Shown in pieces: positions 47,336 to 61,364 of a DNA stretch of 64,000 nucleotides. The position numbers and the translations under genes are program-made. Under the pieces are notes generated by a model. The model saw only the letters and a list, made by a program, of their open reading frames with translations. It ran no database searches and was not told the DNA's origin. Positions within the stretch are counted from its first letter, which is position 1. Each line of letters starts with the position of its first letter. Source of the stretch: Pempheris klunzingeri (taxonomy: Eukaryota; Chordata; Actinopteri; Acropomatiformes; Pempheridae); contig NC_092030.1 of the NCBI RefSeq assembly GCF_042242105.1, positions 2,553,501-2,617,500 of the forward strand, written 5' to 3'.

Positions 47336-49109
47336 CCACATAGTGCATAGCTGATTTTTCTCTCTTTCGGCCCCACACGCATGCTGACAAGGTCCTGCCT
47401 CACAATGAGTCTTAAAGTATCTGAAGTCAGCAGCTTTTCCTGTCTGGAGGAGTAAGTGAACCATCAGCAGAAGCCGATCAGGTTTCAAGTGAATTTCCCC
47501 TCTGAGGGTGACCGGTGTGAAACCCCCTTTCAATTATTTCCTCAGTGTTTGTTCATCATGTAAGCAGGTCACTTTTGAAAACACAATTTTCAGGATTTTT
47601 AGACAAAAACACTCTCATCAGAACATGAGGTCACCAGGTGGGTCGGTGTCCTGGGGCGCCGAATGAAAAAATTCACTTACGATGTTATAGCTGATATATT
47701 TAGAATATTTAGCTCACTTCACATTTGAGATAGAAATGTATGTACAGCAGCATGTTATATTTAATTAACTATATGTTTATGTTCAAATAATAAATGTTAA
47801 ATCCTCAAACAGCGTGCAAAGCCCCACCCACAAAGATCAGTAGTTCACACACTGATCATTTTGTCTTACATGAATTTCTGTCTCATGAGGAAAATGTGAG
47901 AAACTCCTACCTGTCTTATCCCTGATCCTGTTATCAAGAGGAGGCTATAAATGTCTATAAAAGTCATCCCACTGGAGTTGGAGACATTTGCTCGCTCCTC
48001 TGTCTGATGCCACTGAAATGATCGACTCAGTGTTTTTGTTTATCAGTTTATCAGTTTATCTTTTCTCTTCCAGTTTATGACAGTAACTTCTCTGTGTCCA
48101 CCCCTCCTCTCCCTCAGCACGGCACCCATCAAAGCAAATATGTCATTCATACAAATTTTGTGCATTTAGTTATCAGTGTAATAGCCAAAGTGTCTTGATT
48201 AATATCCAGAGTTCTATCTCCAGCACCCTGAACCTTCTTCAGTGGTCTGTCATCGTGTTTTTAATCTGCAGAGTCTGTCATCGCCCTCCTCCTCTGCAGC
48301 CCTCCTCCCTCTTCTACTGTCTCCACCTACACAGAAGCAGATTCACTGTCTCTCTTTTTATGTCTCCATCTTCCTCCATCATTTTTTAGACATTTTAATG
48401 CTGTGCCCCCTGTGGATCGTCTATTCAGTGCTCCTGTGTCAGGAAATTACCTCATTGCGTATTTTGTGATGTACCAGTGTGAAGAAACCAGACTAAAAAT
48501 TTGAAAACTGTAATGACAGTTGCAAAAAAGGCTTAAAGTCATGTCTGACAGTTGTGCGGCCACGAATACAAATGACGTGACTTCAGAGACGACACACTGG
48601 CCGGTGGGCCCTCGTGGGCCGAGCGGTCAGTGAGATGGCCGAGTTAGGACCCATCACTTGTCAGATGCTGAACCCTGTCTTTGTAACCAAATGTTTCATC
48701 ACGTGCTCACACTCACCGGAGGAGAGGAGTTGTATTGTTTTGGAGAAGACGGAGAGCACAAAGTTATATGAAACCTTTGAGCCTAACCAGAAAATCATTG
48801 TGTTGATACGTGAGAGATGCGTGACGGAGAAGTGCTGAAACTATTCAGGTTGTCCCTGTTCAACTTGGATGACTCACCTGAATCCAACTCATATGAGTCA
48901 TCAGTTATTGTACAGTGTCTGTGCTCGGTGTTTCTTTTCGAATGCAGGTCTAAGATTTCAAAGCGTAAAGTCCAAATTTTATTTTCTGAATGTTTCTTTT
49001 TCAGTGAAAATTAAACTGGATTGACTCTTTCAACATGTTTCTTAAAACAACTCCAATTTTAAATCACTCCCGTTGATTCTACTTCTGACAATTCGGACAC
49101 TTTGGTAAA

Positions 49110-49310
49110 AACATTCAGGACATTAAACCTAATGACTTGGTGAAGACGTTCCTCTAGCTCCACTGTGAGGTTGACATTTGTGGTTTTTGAGGCAAATGTC
49201 TTGAAAACTATTCAATGTATTGCCATGAAATTTGGATCAGACGTTCATTTTCCCCTCAGGATGACTTTAACTGTCCCTTAACCTTTCATCTAGCACTTAA
49301 CACGTTATCA
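49110..49310 (+). repeat. Dispersed teleost repeat
   Basis: Contains GAGGTTGACATTTGTGG, CTATTCAATGTATTGCCATG and 'AAATTTGGATCAGACGTTCA', followed by CCCCTCAGGATGA. From memory these are blocks of a very common fish interspersed repeat. There is no second copy in this window, so the assignment rests on recall. Confidence 0.45.
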
Positions 49311-49359
49311 TTCCTTAAACCAATAACTAAAATCATTCTCTTTTTACCTGGACAAGGGA

Positions 49360-50150
49360 AAGCCGTTCTTAAAACAGTTGGAAGCTTGAAGCAGAGACAC
49401 CTCCCATCTTAAATATGGAATACCCTCCGCTTGCTTCTTCACATATTTTGCCAATTAGACATTTTATATTCAATACCTAAGTATGTTGGGAGCTCTTTTG
49501 ACATCCTTCTTATTACTCCAAATGTTACATGAATGAAGTTTATTCCCCTTTTTTCACCAGAAGCTGCTCTCCCTGGATTAATATAGCTCTGATAAAATCA
49601 TGGGAGAAGGACTTTGGAACCAAAGCAAGCTGTGGTGAGTTCTCTAATTTATTCACATTGTCAAGTAAAACCTTACATGTGTTTGGTTAAATCAGAGCCA
49701 GTATCAAATACTCCATAGGTCACAGTTCACACCTCAGTGTTTCAGCAAATGTAGGTCCAACATCTCTCCCATGTGGCCTGAACAGAGCAATACTCTGATC
49801 GCACATTTCTGGAAAAACTGTTAACAAAAAACAAACTTTGCACAACCAGCACATGGACATTAAACTGGATCCTGTTGTGTTTTTGCTGGGATTCTCGCCA
49901 GAAGGTTTTGATCTCACCCCCTCACTTTGTACTCTTGTAATGAGTGGATTATGTTCCAGTGGATTAAAGACAAAACCCCAACAGTAACACAGTAGCACAA
50001 TTATAAAAATGTAGGTTTTACCAATGGAAGATCTCTCTGCTACTTTGAAGGGGGATAACACATATGTCTTAAAACTCTTGCAACCGGTTTTAGTGAATTT
50101 AGTGTATGAAATTCCAGACTTACTACAGTTGGGTGGATTAACTTTGAGAG
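49360..50150 (+). pseudogene. Degenerate LINE (L1/Tx1-like) ORF2 C-terminal remnant
   Basis: Interrupted + strand frames give SWEKDFGT, DPVVFLLGFSPEGFDLTPS and, further on, VLPMEDLSATLKGD then LKLLQPVLVNL. In that order they resemble the end of an L1-type reverse-transcriptase ORF (SWEKDLG, DPLxALFG, the LxLEKIxxxxKG block and QPF). Several stops and gaps are present, including loss of the CRRC-type zinc-knuckle stretch, so it is dead. The subfamily is uncertain. Confidence 0.45.
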
Positions 50151-50876
50151 CAAATCCCATCTCATGAAAATCAGGCTGAATTGAATTAAATGTCCTCTGT
50201 TTTTTTATGGATTTATCTTTAGGACACTAGTGCCTAACACTTACTGTAAGTCTACAGTCTTACAATGTATGTTGTTGATGTTGTTACATAGTGGTGATTC
50301 TTGATCTAACATGCTGTCATGACTCTTTACAGGGGGTGACCACTTTGTTAAAGGTTCTTGCAGCTCACCAAGCTGCTAGCATGGCTGTAAGGGCCCAAAA
50401 CATCTTACTATGTAGTGTTGGGATTTCAGTTAATTGTAGCATCTGTAAAAGCTTTGATGAAATGTTTGCAGAATAAGTTGGTAACAGAAAACAATGAGCT
50501 CAAGAAGTCTGTATCTGTAGCTGTAGCTCCATATAAAGCATGATGTGTGTGTGTGTGTTTTCAGTTTACTCAATAATGTGTGAGGGCACCTTTTAAAAGC
50601 TCTAATGATGCATCAAGAGTGAAGCTGAGTGAGGTAGTAAAAGTGGCACTTTATGTTAAGCATGATGGTCGTTTATGGACGTGCGTCTCTGGTACATGAT
50701 TGTGTGTGTGTGGATGAGAAAGATGTGTAGTAAAGGTCCACCTGCAGTTATTTTAAGCCTTTCCAGTATTTCTTTCAGGCTTGTCAACGAGCTGCTGGAA
50801 AGGCAGACTGAAGCGCAGAGAGGAGAGTAGAGTCATGCTGCAGAGGCTGAGCTGCAGAATCATGATACAGCTGAAT

Positions 50877-50990
50877 GAGGGAGGGAGGGAGGGAGGGAGA
50901 GAGGGAGGGGGGGGAAGGAAGAGCAAGCAAGGAACACAGAAAGAAAGAGAGTGAGAGAGAGAGAGTGAGAGAAGAAAGGAAGCTGGGGCA
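50877..50990 (+). repeat. Polypurine GA/GGGA tract
   Basis: (GGGA)n followed by a G-run and GA-rich sequence, almost free of pyrimidines for about 110 bases. Such mirror-like tracts can form triplex (H-DNA). Confidence 0.8.
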
Positions 50991-51260
50991 GAGGCACTGA
51001 GAGAGGTGGGTGCTGTGTGTGTGCTGTGGGGATCCTAAATATCCAGTCGAAACTCATTACGTAACTGTATCTGTTGCTGCAGCAGAACATTGTTGCAGTG
51101 AAGAGGATCGTCTCTGTCTGTCCCGTCGAGCCGTCGCACTCACCAACTCAACAAGTCCTCCTTCCTAAACGACAACATTTGTCATGACCTTCCCCGTAAC
51201 TATTACACAGATGTCTGACCTGTTAGAATTTGGGAAAAGTCATAGTTTGAAGAACCCAGC

Positions 51261-51288
51261 TGTTGGCTGTTGGCTGTTGGCTGTTGGC
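51261..51288. repeat. Four tandem TGTTGGC units
   Basis: Exactly four copies of a 7-bp unit with no mismatch. Confidence 0.9.
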
Positions 51289-54200
51289 GGACTCTGGTGA
51301 TTAGGGGTGAGAAAAATAAAAAGGGCACGAGCTGCATGTGATGGAGCACCGGTGCACAGAAAGTTGTGATGCATTTATGGTGAAACAGTTGGTCAGGTTA
51401 TGGTTCGGTGTGGCAGAGGTCGCCTGCTTGAGATCTGCTTTAGTTGAAATGCTACTGAAAGAATAATTAGGTTGTTTTTGTCTCTGCTGAACGTGGTCCA
51501 CATATGTCACCTGTTACATGTAGACTGAAATGTAGTTTTATTCTGTGTTCCATGGTTTCGTAGCCGAGTCTTACATTGAGTCTTTGCTTTGTGTGTTTGG
51601 GTCCTTGTGAATGTAAACGAAGCACCACAACCATTAAGAGACATTTTTCAGACGCCAAGATTCAAAATGTGATTAAATTGTTATTCAGAGAATGTCTGGA
51701 GGTGAATGAGGGTACATTTATCTACAGGCAGTAATATGTTAAACAACATGGCACCAGTGTTGGGCGCCTGTACTTAATCCTGTTAAGCACTTCTTAGTAT
51801 TCTGAGACAGCATGCAGTCGCTCAGGTCACTGTCACTGTGTCCAGAAAGATGTATGATGTATGTGTGTGCTTCACCATGTACATGAGACATATGCTGTAA
51901 GAACGTAAGTAAATTATTATTTGCATTGCAAATTAGTGGATAGACGGACGATAGCAGCGGAGCAATAACATCCCACTTTTCTCTGCCTTTAACGTGTTTA
52001 ATGTTTAGACACTGGGGTGGTTGGAATGGTTAAAGTGGAAGTGAACGTCTAGGAGGGCATTATGACCATTAGAAGCCTGCAGCATATGTGTAAGATGTGT
52101 TGGCCACTGCAGAGGGCTGTTTAACACTTTTAGGTCAGGGTTAATGGTTAAGGTTGGGGATAGGAAATGTGATATGACCCTCACAAGTCCAGATGTACCA
52201 AAGGTTTCATACTGACTTTTCCTTAATGCCAGTGACAGACAGCTTCTCCCTTGGTGACTGTGCTTAAAGCCTGAGATGAAGCAGAACGTTTCCTCTCTGT
52301 CCTCCTTTTATCTCCCTTACTCTCATTCTCTCTGCGCTCTTCATCCCTCTCTCTTTCACTCTTTCCTCCCTTTTCCCATCTCACTTTTATTTCTTTATTT
52401 TCCCTCTTCTTTTGAAACCTCTCTCTGAACTCTCTGCGCTCATATTGCTTAGAAATAAATGCAGCGTCAACCCATTTGTAAAAACTGCACATAAGCTACT
52501 AATAGTTCAGCAAATTACGAACTTCATTAAATATTTTGCTTTTATTAGTCGGTGTTTTGCAAAGAAATGAGTTTGTAGCCATGCTGTGGGACTTCCGGAG
52601 GCCTGCCCCTGGGACTTAACATGTGACACGACATTATACATGAAAATATTTTCACTTGTTTATGCCGAACATCCTACAGCTACTCTGTGTTCTCGCTGTC
52701 AGTCTGAGAGAAACTATCATGAGAGGCAGAGTGCAGACGCATTAAGGGAAAAGTGGGATGGGGGGCTGGATGAAAGAAGGCGGGGATGGAGGGGATAGAC
52801 AGAGGGTGCTTCCCTAATGGAGATGACTCATGTTTGTTGGAGCCTTGCATCAGCTTTGTGCCGCGGTTTTTGCTCTCACTTGAAAATCCTTGAAGTTAGT
52901 GCTTCCCATTTTTTATTCAAAGTGAAAAACTCCTGTACCCCCCCCCCCCCTTACCCGATCACGCAACCACTCCTGTTTTTACTGTGTGATTCAGTGGTGT
53001 GATTTGTACATTTAGCTGTCTTATATAAACAGTTTTTATGATGATTTATACAGCTCTGTGCTGTTGTTGTTCCTCTGAGACAACAGAGTCTAAATATGGC
53101 AAGCTTCTTAACTATAACTGAAAATGTGAAACAGGACTAATTAGATTTGGGAAGAAGCACTAATCTCACATTGTTTTCACTTATTTCACAAAATACGATT
53201 CTGTCTTATTAATGCCATGTTAAGTACAGACAGATTCAATATAGTGTTGATACTGCACTGTCTTAGTTTGATACATGCTGATACCCTCAGCTAATGCTAA
53301 TTGTAGTAATGCACGAGTGAATACGTCAGCTGACATATTGATGTATTTTGAAAGAATGCAAAACATGATGCAGTTTTTTTTTTTTTTCTCTCTATAATTC
53401 ACTAACCTCCCTTTTCGTACTACAGTCTGCGCTGTGAGCCAGCGAGGCTGAACAGAGTGAGCATAGTACCACGGTTGAGTAAGCCGTCTCTTCAGTTTTG
53501 GGGCATGAAACACAAAGTCACGCAACCCTGACTGGTGAACGGCGATGACTGAGCTTAACTCTGCATATTTCATGAGACTGAAACAGGCTGCAGAAAATTG
53601 TAGCGCACTGGCAAAACGCGTGACTGTACAGCATGTGCACATTCAGCATGCACGTTTACAGTCCACCGTGTTTATGACACGACCGGACCTGACTGGCATT
53701 TTTTAATAAAATGTGCGTGCGATGGCTCTGCTACAAATAGCTTCACAGACCAAATAAAACACAGTACAAAAATACATTTCACTTCAGGGACATTTTTACT
53801 CTGCAGCGTGTTTGCAAGATGTTCAATCTACTTCTGATCCATTTATTTGTTCTCCCCATCAATTTACTGACTTGTCATGTCTGGCTTACAGCAGTGCAGT
53901 GAGTGGCTCTGAGTTCACCAGAAGGTAGTCATGTAGTCTAGAAATACTAAAAACTGACAGCAACAGGTGGTCGTTGAGTTTTTAGGGTTGTTTAATTACG
54001 GTTCTAGTTAATTCAATCAAAAAACACTTCATAAAACTTCATTCATGGATGTTCATGTTCTCACGAGCATTCTGTGTCGGCCCTCCAAACTCACTGGACA
54101 CATTATCAGAGGCACAAGGGATTTGGGACAACTCTAACAGGGAGACACATCACACAGTTCTGCAAACCTACTCTGTGAGGAAGAGAGAAGCAAGCGCTGT

Positions 54201-57200
54201 TAAAAAACCAAAGACTGACAGAGATGAAATATCACAGGCCCCCCCCGGGTTGCCTGACTCAGTGTGATGTCTCAGAAGAGCCAAAATGCTTCGTCTTCAG
54301 CCATGAGAGACCTGCCTGCCAGCTTCATCAGCATATCTCATTTCCTCTGAAGAGAGCGTTTTGGGTGTGGCGAATGTTCCCCTGTGCATGACGAGCATGA
54401 CAGAGCAACACTCTTTCTTCTTTCTTCTCTTCTTCTCTTTGTTATTTTTGTCCCTGCCACATGTTGTTTTCTCAGAATTAACTCTTCAAAGACGAGGAAA
54501 AGTTTGAACTGGAATGTCTTTGAAGTGAACTCTCTCCGCTTGTGAAATATATGAAAATACAGTAATAAAAAGATATGTAGATGTTTCTGTTTGTGCTAAC
54601 TTTACTTGAGCCTGGAGCCAATGGATGTAAGTCAGTATAATGCATGTGTTTGTGCACATGTGCAGGACATGTTGTGTTCATGGTCATACCCGCTTGTGTA
54701 TTTCTCTATGTGCTTGTGCACCTACAGGACAGCAGGCGTATGTTCTCAATGTGTAGCACAGCAAGTGCAGGTGTAACATTTTAATTACTATTCTACCCTG
54801 AGGCCACAGCAAGCCTGGGTTTAGCCTGGGAGATCTCATCAATATTTCAGAAGCTTATTCAGTGGTGGAGCACGTCGGACGCATTCATGCACCGGTGCTG
54901 GAACAACAGCAGTAAGAATAAAGTCAATCTTTTTGTTTTAGCTTCTCCTGAATTTAAAAATCTTGTTTTCCTTGGAGTGACAGAAATGTTGCCTGTATCC
55001 AAAGTTATTTTTCTAAATAACTGACAAGATGCACAAGTGAAACAGTTTACTAGCCTTGTTTTGCTGTTGTATCGGATGTCATGTATTAGATTCCCTGTGT
55101 TTGGCATCACTGCTGTGTGGTCTCTACACTGTTTCAGTCATGCATTACAGTGGAGCTACTAAAAAACACTACAGGTATGATACAGGGAGGATCTAGAGAG
55201 TTTTTGTCATCATTTTCATGCTTTCATCAAGGTTTAAAATAAGTCGACAATCAATTAATTATGGCACGGCTACAAACCAATGTCTCTACTCTGATTTAAT
55301 GCCACTTAACACACAGTTTAACTTCACAAAACATCTCTAGATCATCATCAACAAACACAAAGCCCACTGCAATGCACACAAAATATATGAGAGTCATATA
55401 TTTTCTACACTGGATGTTCATTATGTTCTGTTATTCTTCAATGTCAATATCTTGACTTTGTGTCGTCCTTTGACGCTGTTTTTCCACTGTTTGTTTATTG
55501 TCCTCTTACCTTTTTATCCCTCTCTAACTTGCAATTCCCTCTGTTTCCGTCTCTGTCTCCTCTCCTCTAAAAGCAAACACAGCGCTCCTGATAGCAAAAG
55601 CAGCACCATTATCAATTACTCCCCGTCTCCTGCACCAAATAACCTCCCTGCAGATGCAGCACATTTTCTTGGCCTAGAGAGAGAAAGAAAGAGTGAGGAA
55701 GAAAGAAAGGAGGAAGAATGGATAAGAAAGATGGAGAGAGTGATAGAGGGAGAGATGGAGTCAAACAACAGAGTCAGAAGGAGAGCAGGGCAGCGGAGGA
55801 GAGGAGAGGAAGACAGAGTCAGGCAAATAGAGTGAAGGTGTTAAGAAATGCTTAGAGCATTAAACAGTATATTGCCTTTCTTCAGGTGGGTTGGGTGATA
55901 AGGAAGCAACTTGCACATTATAGCTTTATACATTACAGTTTGACAGCTGGATTGAAATCCCCTGCCGTGTGTGTGTGTGTGTGCTGGGGATGTGTCCTCA
56001 TTCGACCTATCTTATACACTCGCACATGCTCAGTATGAACTAAGAATTCAGGATACGCTGCTGCTGATTATTACCAGTTCACTGTCAAAAATGTGAGCAG
56101 AGGAGGATTAATTATCCATAAGGTGAAGTCCAGTGGTCATTTATGAAACAGAGACATACAGCACATTTCCCACGTTCACATGTTTCAACACGTTAGGATG
56201 GGAAACAGTGAGCACATGAATTGAAGTCAAACTAATTTTCCCTTGCAATGAGCACACCGAACAATAAAAGGATGTTTGTTTTTGTAGATAGTAGATATCC
56301 CTCAAATGAAACTGTCAGAACCCCGTAAGGGAGAGAGAAAAGACAGCAGCGGACAGCAGTTTAGAGACGGGGATGACAAAAACCTAGAAAACAGGGAGCA
56401 GCAGTTACTTAAGTGGATATTCATGTATAGATGTTTAGATATTCACGTCACAGCTTTATAGTGATATTTTTGCTTTTTTTTCTCTGCACTGCCTGAATAA
56501 CATTTATATAATCTGTATCTGTAAAATTACAATATCTGCTCAGACCTCTTTGTGTGACACAGTTACATAAAGTGAATATATTCTGCATGTGTTCGACATC
56601 ATATCATACTTGTGTCCTCACAGCCTGACACGTTCGATATATTTCAAATGAGTCGTAGTAACAGACCTTATCTATGGTGGAGAAAATAATAGAGATCCTT
56701 TACATAAGTAAAAGCACAATGTGAAAACAATCTGTTAAAAGTAAAAGTCAGACATTTAAATTATTTAAATTGAAATTAAATTACATTTACGTTACTAGCT
56801 TAATGTACTTACAGTGGCCTCTTGCTTTCACATTGTTACATAAATTATGCATATCATTATTACTTAATTAAGTGGAGTAAAAGCTACAGTAAAAAAAGGG
56901 AAGTGCATTAAATAAAAGTACCTCAAATGTGTAGTGAAATCCAGGGTTTAAATGCACGGAATCACTTTTCTCTGTTTAACTAATAACCTCAAATGTGATC
57001 CTGACTCTAAACCAGACATAATACAGAATGGACTTGAGTCATCTGAGGACAATGGCAGCACTTTGGAGGATTTTATTTGCCAAAACATTGCTACACATTT
57101 CTTACTCCTGTCTTTTTGTGACACTTTGTGTTTACTTAATTCTCCTCACAGCACACCCAGCAGACTTCCCCTGCACCTCGTATTCTGTTTCCCTCTCTCC

Positions 57201-58092
57201 TCTTTGTCTTTTTCTGCCTCCTTCGGCGGGCTGAGCCAACGCCCAGTTGCTGCAGTGCAGCTCACTTCCCTGTTTCCAAAAACTCTGCCCCCTCCCTCTC
57301 CTGATCTGAACACCCTTGCCTCTCTCGGTCTCTCTACCTCAGTCTCTCTGCAGTGAGGCAGAGAGGGGGCAAAGGGATGGTAAAGTAAGTTTTTTTGTTG
57401 TTGTGTGTGTGCCACTCACCGGTCCGAGCCTGCACTGCCCTATAAACAGAAAACAGGGAATATCTACAGTTTGTAGGAAATGTTGCATATAAATAAATAT
57501 GTTGCAATGTAAGACTCCCCCTGGCCCATTCTCTGCAGTTATTTATATGTTTTTTTTTAAATACATAACCATAAAACACAAGCAGTTTTATTAATCTTGG
57601 AAAGAAACACTGCAGCAGACAATAATCTAACTTTATATTACTTCCACCTCCCTGCCCTCCCTCCCTCCCACTGTTAGCAGACTTAATGGACCCTTAATAA
57701 GACTCATGCAGATCATCTAAATGTGCTCAATTTGCTGGAAGTTCGGAGTTGTTTGGGATCTTTTCTGGTACTTTAATGACTTTAATGACACAATTAACAT
57801 AGTTTGTGTTTATTAGGTGCTTTTATCCCTGAAGAAGTCAGTGTTGGGCCTTTGGGAGAAGTTGAAAAGTGAGGAGACACAAGGCCTAGATTGCATCTCT
57901 TAAGAAGGATGAGGCCGTCACAAAGAGTGAGGAATAGTCGGGATATTGGAGTAAGTTACTGTGATTAATGAAAGAAAAGGGATGTTTGTTCAGAACACAA
58001 AAGACGATACTCCAGATTACTTCTCGCCTCGCTAATGTGACTGATGGTAGAAGGAAGACAACAGTATGGAGTACCATTATATCTCTGGTCTA

Positions 58093-58245
58093 ACCATCCA
58101 TCGTCTATACTGCTCATCCTTAAGGGTCTGGGGGGGTGGAGCCGATCCCAGCTGTCAGTGGGTGAGAGGCGGGCTACACCCTGGACTGGTTGCCAGTCAG
58201 TCACTGGGCCGACACATAGAGACAGACAAGCACTCACGCTCACAG
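58093..58245 (-). mobile_element. L2-like LINE 3' tail repeat, fragment 2 (reverse)
   Basis: On the - strand it contains GTCTCTATGTGTCGG, ACTGGCAACCAGTCCAGG, GTGTAGCCCGCCTCTC, CAGCTGGGATCGGCTCC and ends ATGGATGG, the same order as at 20140-20328 and 61365-61684. Confidence 0.6.
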
Positions 58246-58930
58246 ACAGGCTCTCAGCTCAAACTGCAGACCAGCCGGCCGGCAGACGAGCTGCTCACTG
58301 GCTCAAGTCTTTATCTGCTGATTAAAGGCCATAAAGTACAGCTGAAAGTTGAAAACACTGTTTCAATGTCACAAAAGAACTTTCATCTACTTAAGTTTTA
58401 TCTTCTGCAACTTTAAGTCACAAAAATGATTAAGAACTACAAGTGGGACTGTACCTTTTTAGAGCTTTTGATCGGCACTATCAAGCAATGTGCTCATGGT
58501 CCGTTCCTGTTTTGTGCATCCTTAAGGATTCTCAAATCTGCAAAAAATCTAAAAGACATTCAATAAGACATTTGTTAGAGAACCCAGTCCTTACACTGAC
58601 CAAAACCCTAGCTGAATTCACACGGCCTCTTATCGTAAACAACATTACTCTTCCTCCTCAGCACCGGACAGCAGACAGAGAAGTTAGCAACCAGCAGGTG
58701 AACAAAGTGGAGCATTTAGCCGCTGAAGAACTATGTCAAGGGTCATGGTGCGAGGGGGGGTTGTGCTTCTCTAAGCTTATCAAGCCTAAACCACACTGAT
58801 GGCTGATGGGCTCGTGTCATGTGACCTCCTGTTAGATCATGACTTACCCTGTCCTATCATATCATATTCTTCATATCCCATTACTGGATATCCCATAACT
58901 TTCCATCATCCTCCGACTGTTCCCATCACA

Positions 58931-58975
58931 TCATGTCATGTCATGTCATGTCATGTCATGTCCTGTCATGTCATG
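58931..58975. repeat. (TCATG)9 pentanucleotide repeat
   Basis: Nine TCATG units, one with a single substitution (TCCTG). Similar but less regular ATATCATAT-type sequence precedes it. Confidence 0.93.
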
Positions 58976-61188
58976 TTGCATCATGCTACAGGATGACATA
59001 AACTGAAAATTACAGGTGCAGCAGGAGGATGCAGCCTCCTTCATCTCAGCTTCACGTCCCAATCTATGGAACAAGTTATTTGCCATTGCAGTTTGCAGAA
59101 TCACTGCAAAGCAAACACATTAACTGTAATGTAACATCGCACAGTCGATGAGAATTGATCGGGAGCATCGCGAGTCTTGTCCTCAAGTGCTCTTGAGCTG
59201 CTCTCTCAGGCCCTGCCAGGTAATCCAAGCCTCAGAGGTCGGCAGATTTCCCGGCAGGGTGAGGCGGGCGGGCGAGGACGCAGCGCCTGAGTAGGAAGAG
59301 ACAAAGCAATCTGCCACTGGATTCAATGGTGATTTTAAAGAATTAACACTTTTCAGTGCACCCGGTGTTTTTTCCTACAAATATACGACAGAAACTCGGT
59401 TGCTGCTGGGAGGTGTATGTTTAATCCACATGGAGAAATCCAATAACTGTGTGTAAAAGCTGATAAATATGCAAGCTGCACTATCATCAGCTGCTTACTA
59501 AAAGGGCTTTGACAATGAAAAAGGAGACTGTATTATAAGCAATGCAGAATTGCCGTGTGCGCTAGTCTCCTCATCAGCAATTCAGACGGAAAGAGAGAAA
59601 GTTTGCATTATTCTTCTCCTTGACAGGAAGCCGGTCTGCAGTATTGTGGTGTCTTGGCTTCCACAGGGGTGACTCTGAGATAATTTTTGGGTGTCTGCCA
59701 AGAGCTCTTCACCCCCGAGCACTTTGATTCTCACAGAGTGGATCTCGCATGCCCAGCCCATAATGATCAATGGTTCCTAATGGAGGAGCGGTCATGCACA
59801 GCGTGACACAGACATTCTGTGCCTTTTTCTGAAGCCATTTTCTTTGTGGCAGCATAAATCAATTGTGCCAGTCACATTTTTATGTATAGGAGTCATCCCA
59901 AGAATATGTTGTACAGATTTTGAAACTTGGCAAGTACTTCAGTCTTTCTTCCTCACCTAGATTTAGATGAGAAGATCAATGTCACTCTTAATATGTAGCT
60001 CGGAGCTCGGAGATGTTTAGCTTAGCATTAAGATGTGATTAACACGATACAGAAATGTTCTTGTCTAGTCTTCACCAGGTAGTGAAGTCCAGGAAGTCAG
60101 TGTCACACACATTAAGGTCTGTAAAACCATGATCTGTTGATGTTTTTTTTTTTTCTTTTCTTCGCTTTCAGTAAGATGTGTGAACCTCTCCTGGCTGGAG
60201 CTTCAGATTTAACTAACAGACACAACAGTCCTATTAATCCTCTCATCTAACTCTGTACAAGAAAGAAAATGAGCCCATTTCTCACCCAGTCCTTAAATCC
60301 CACCCTTTAAAGTACTATGTTAAAACAAATAATCTGCCACTGCTGCTCTGGAAGCACTTGAGCAGCATCATATGAATCAAGAGGACTGGTAACAGTACTG
60401 AGTCAGCATAATGGTTATACATCACCTCCCTCCTACATAATATTAACATTAATTCCGCATCGTGTCACGTAATCCATTAGGAAGCTTTTTTATTCTTCTG
60501 TTTTATATTTACCATTTCTTTCCTTTTGAGACGATAAACCATAGCAGCTAATAAATTCTCAGAATGAACAACACACCTTTTCATTGTCCTGCGGTGCAGC
60601 AGCGGAACTGCTGAGCAAACTTAAATGCCTTTTTGGTTCCACTGTTTATCTGCATTGGTGCCCTTACATAGCCGTATGTTATTTCTGCCCTGCTGAGCAT
60701 TGCTTAATAGAGCCAGTAGTACAATTCTTTAAAAGGTTATACCATGGCTTAGTGCTGGGCTGAGGTGGCTTAATTAACTTTTATTTATCAATGATGTTAC
60801 ACAGTGGTTAGAATATTGTACGTGAGTGCCATCCCACGGACAGCAAGATAGATAACAGATATAATCCACAGCACGGAAAGTGAGAGAAAAACAAAATGTG
60901 TTGTATTTCTTCTAATCATCTCTTACTTTGCTTACATGTTGGTGCTGGCAGTAACTCTGCAGCAGATATGTGTGTCCTCCCGCGTTCACCAAGTGATTTC
61001 TCCTCATCCTGTGTGGCTGATTGAGACGTTGCTGACACCTACAGTTTCAAGTGTGTAAGTGTGTTGAGTTGTGTGCCAGTACTGGTACGTCAGCAGTGAT
61101 AGTAACAGTGGTAATGGAATAAGACGTCTTGGTAATGGTAGAAAGAGTGAAGAAGAATTCCCTTCTTACAGCACAGACAAAGGGGTAA

Positions 61189-61289
61189 GGGGTAATCTAT
61201 CATCCTATGAAGGTTAATATATTGACCGTGTATTCATTTTAGAGTTGCAATTGAAGTCATGCATTTCTTATACACTATTTATCTACCAC
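61189..61289 (+). repeat. Left arm of a ~100 bp inverted duplication
   Basis: Reads GGGGTAATCTATCATCC, AGGTTAATATATTGACC, GTTGCAATTGAAGTCAT and CTTATACACTATTTATCTAC. The same blocks in the same order occur on the opposite strand at 61455-61552, with small indels (an extra GTGTATTC here, an extra CAATTG there). Confidence 0.9.
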
Positions 61290-61364
61290 CCTAGAATCAC
61301 ACACATTTTACACTACTCCTAGAAAAGGGACAGACAAAATTAGATCATTTATTTAACAAACTCT

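Noticed and set aside
48610-48660. tRNA-like box A (GGGCCGAGCGGTCAGTGAGATGG)-type stretch
   Set aside because: It recalls a Ser/Leu tRNA D-arm, but no box B (GGTTCRANNCC), anticodon arm or acceptor pairing follows; perhaps a chance match or tRNA-SINE scrap.
53220-53642. 140-codon - strand open frame
   Set aside because: No recognisable domain, promoter or splice sites; composition as in the surrounding noncoding DNA.
55452-55835. 127-codon + strand frame ending in a Glu/Arg-rich run
   Set aside because: The second half is a GA-rich low-complexity tract (AGAGAGAAAGAAAG type) and the first half shows no homology.
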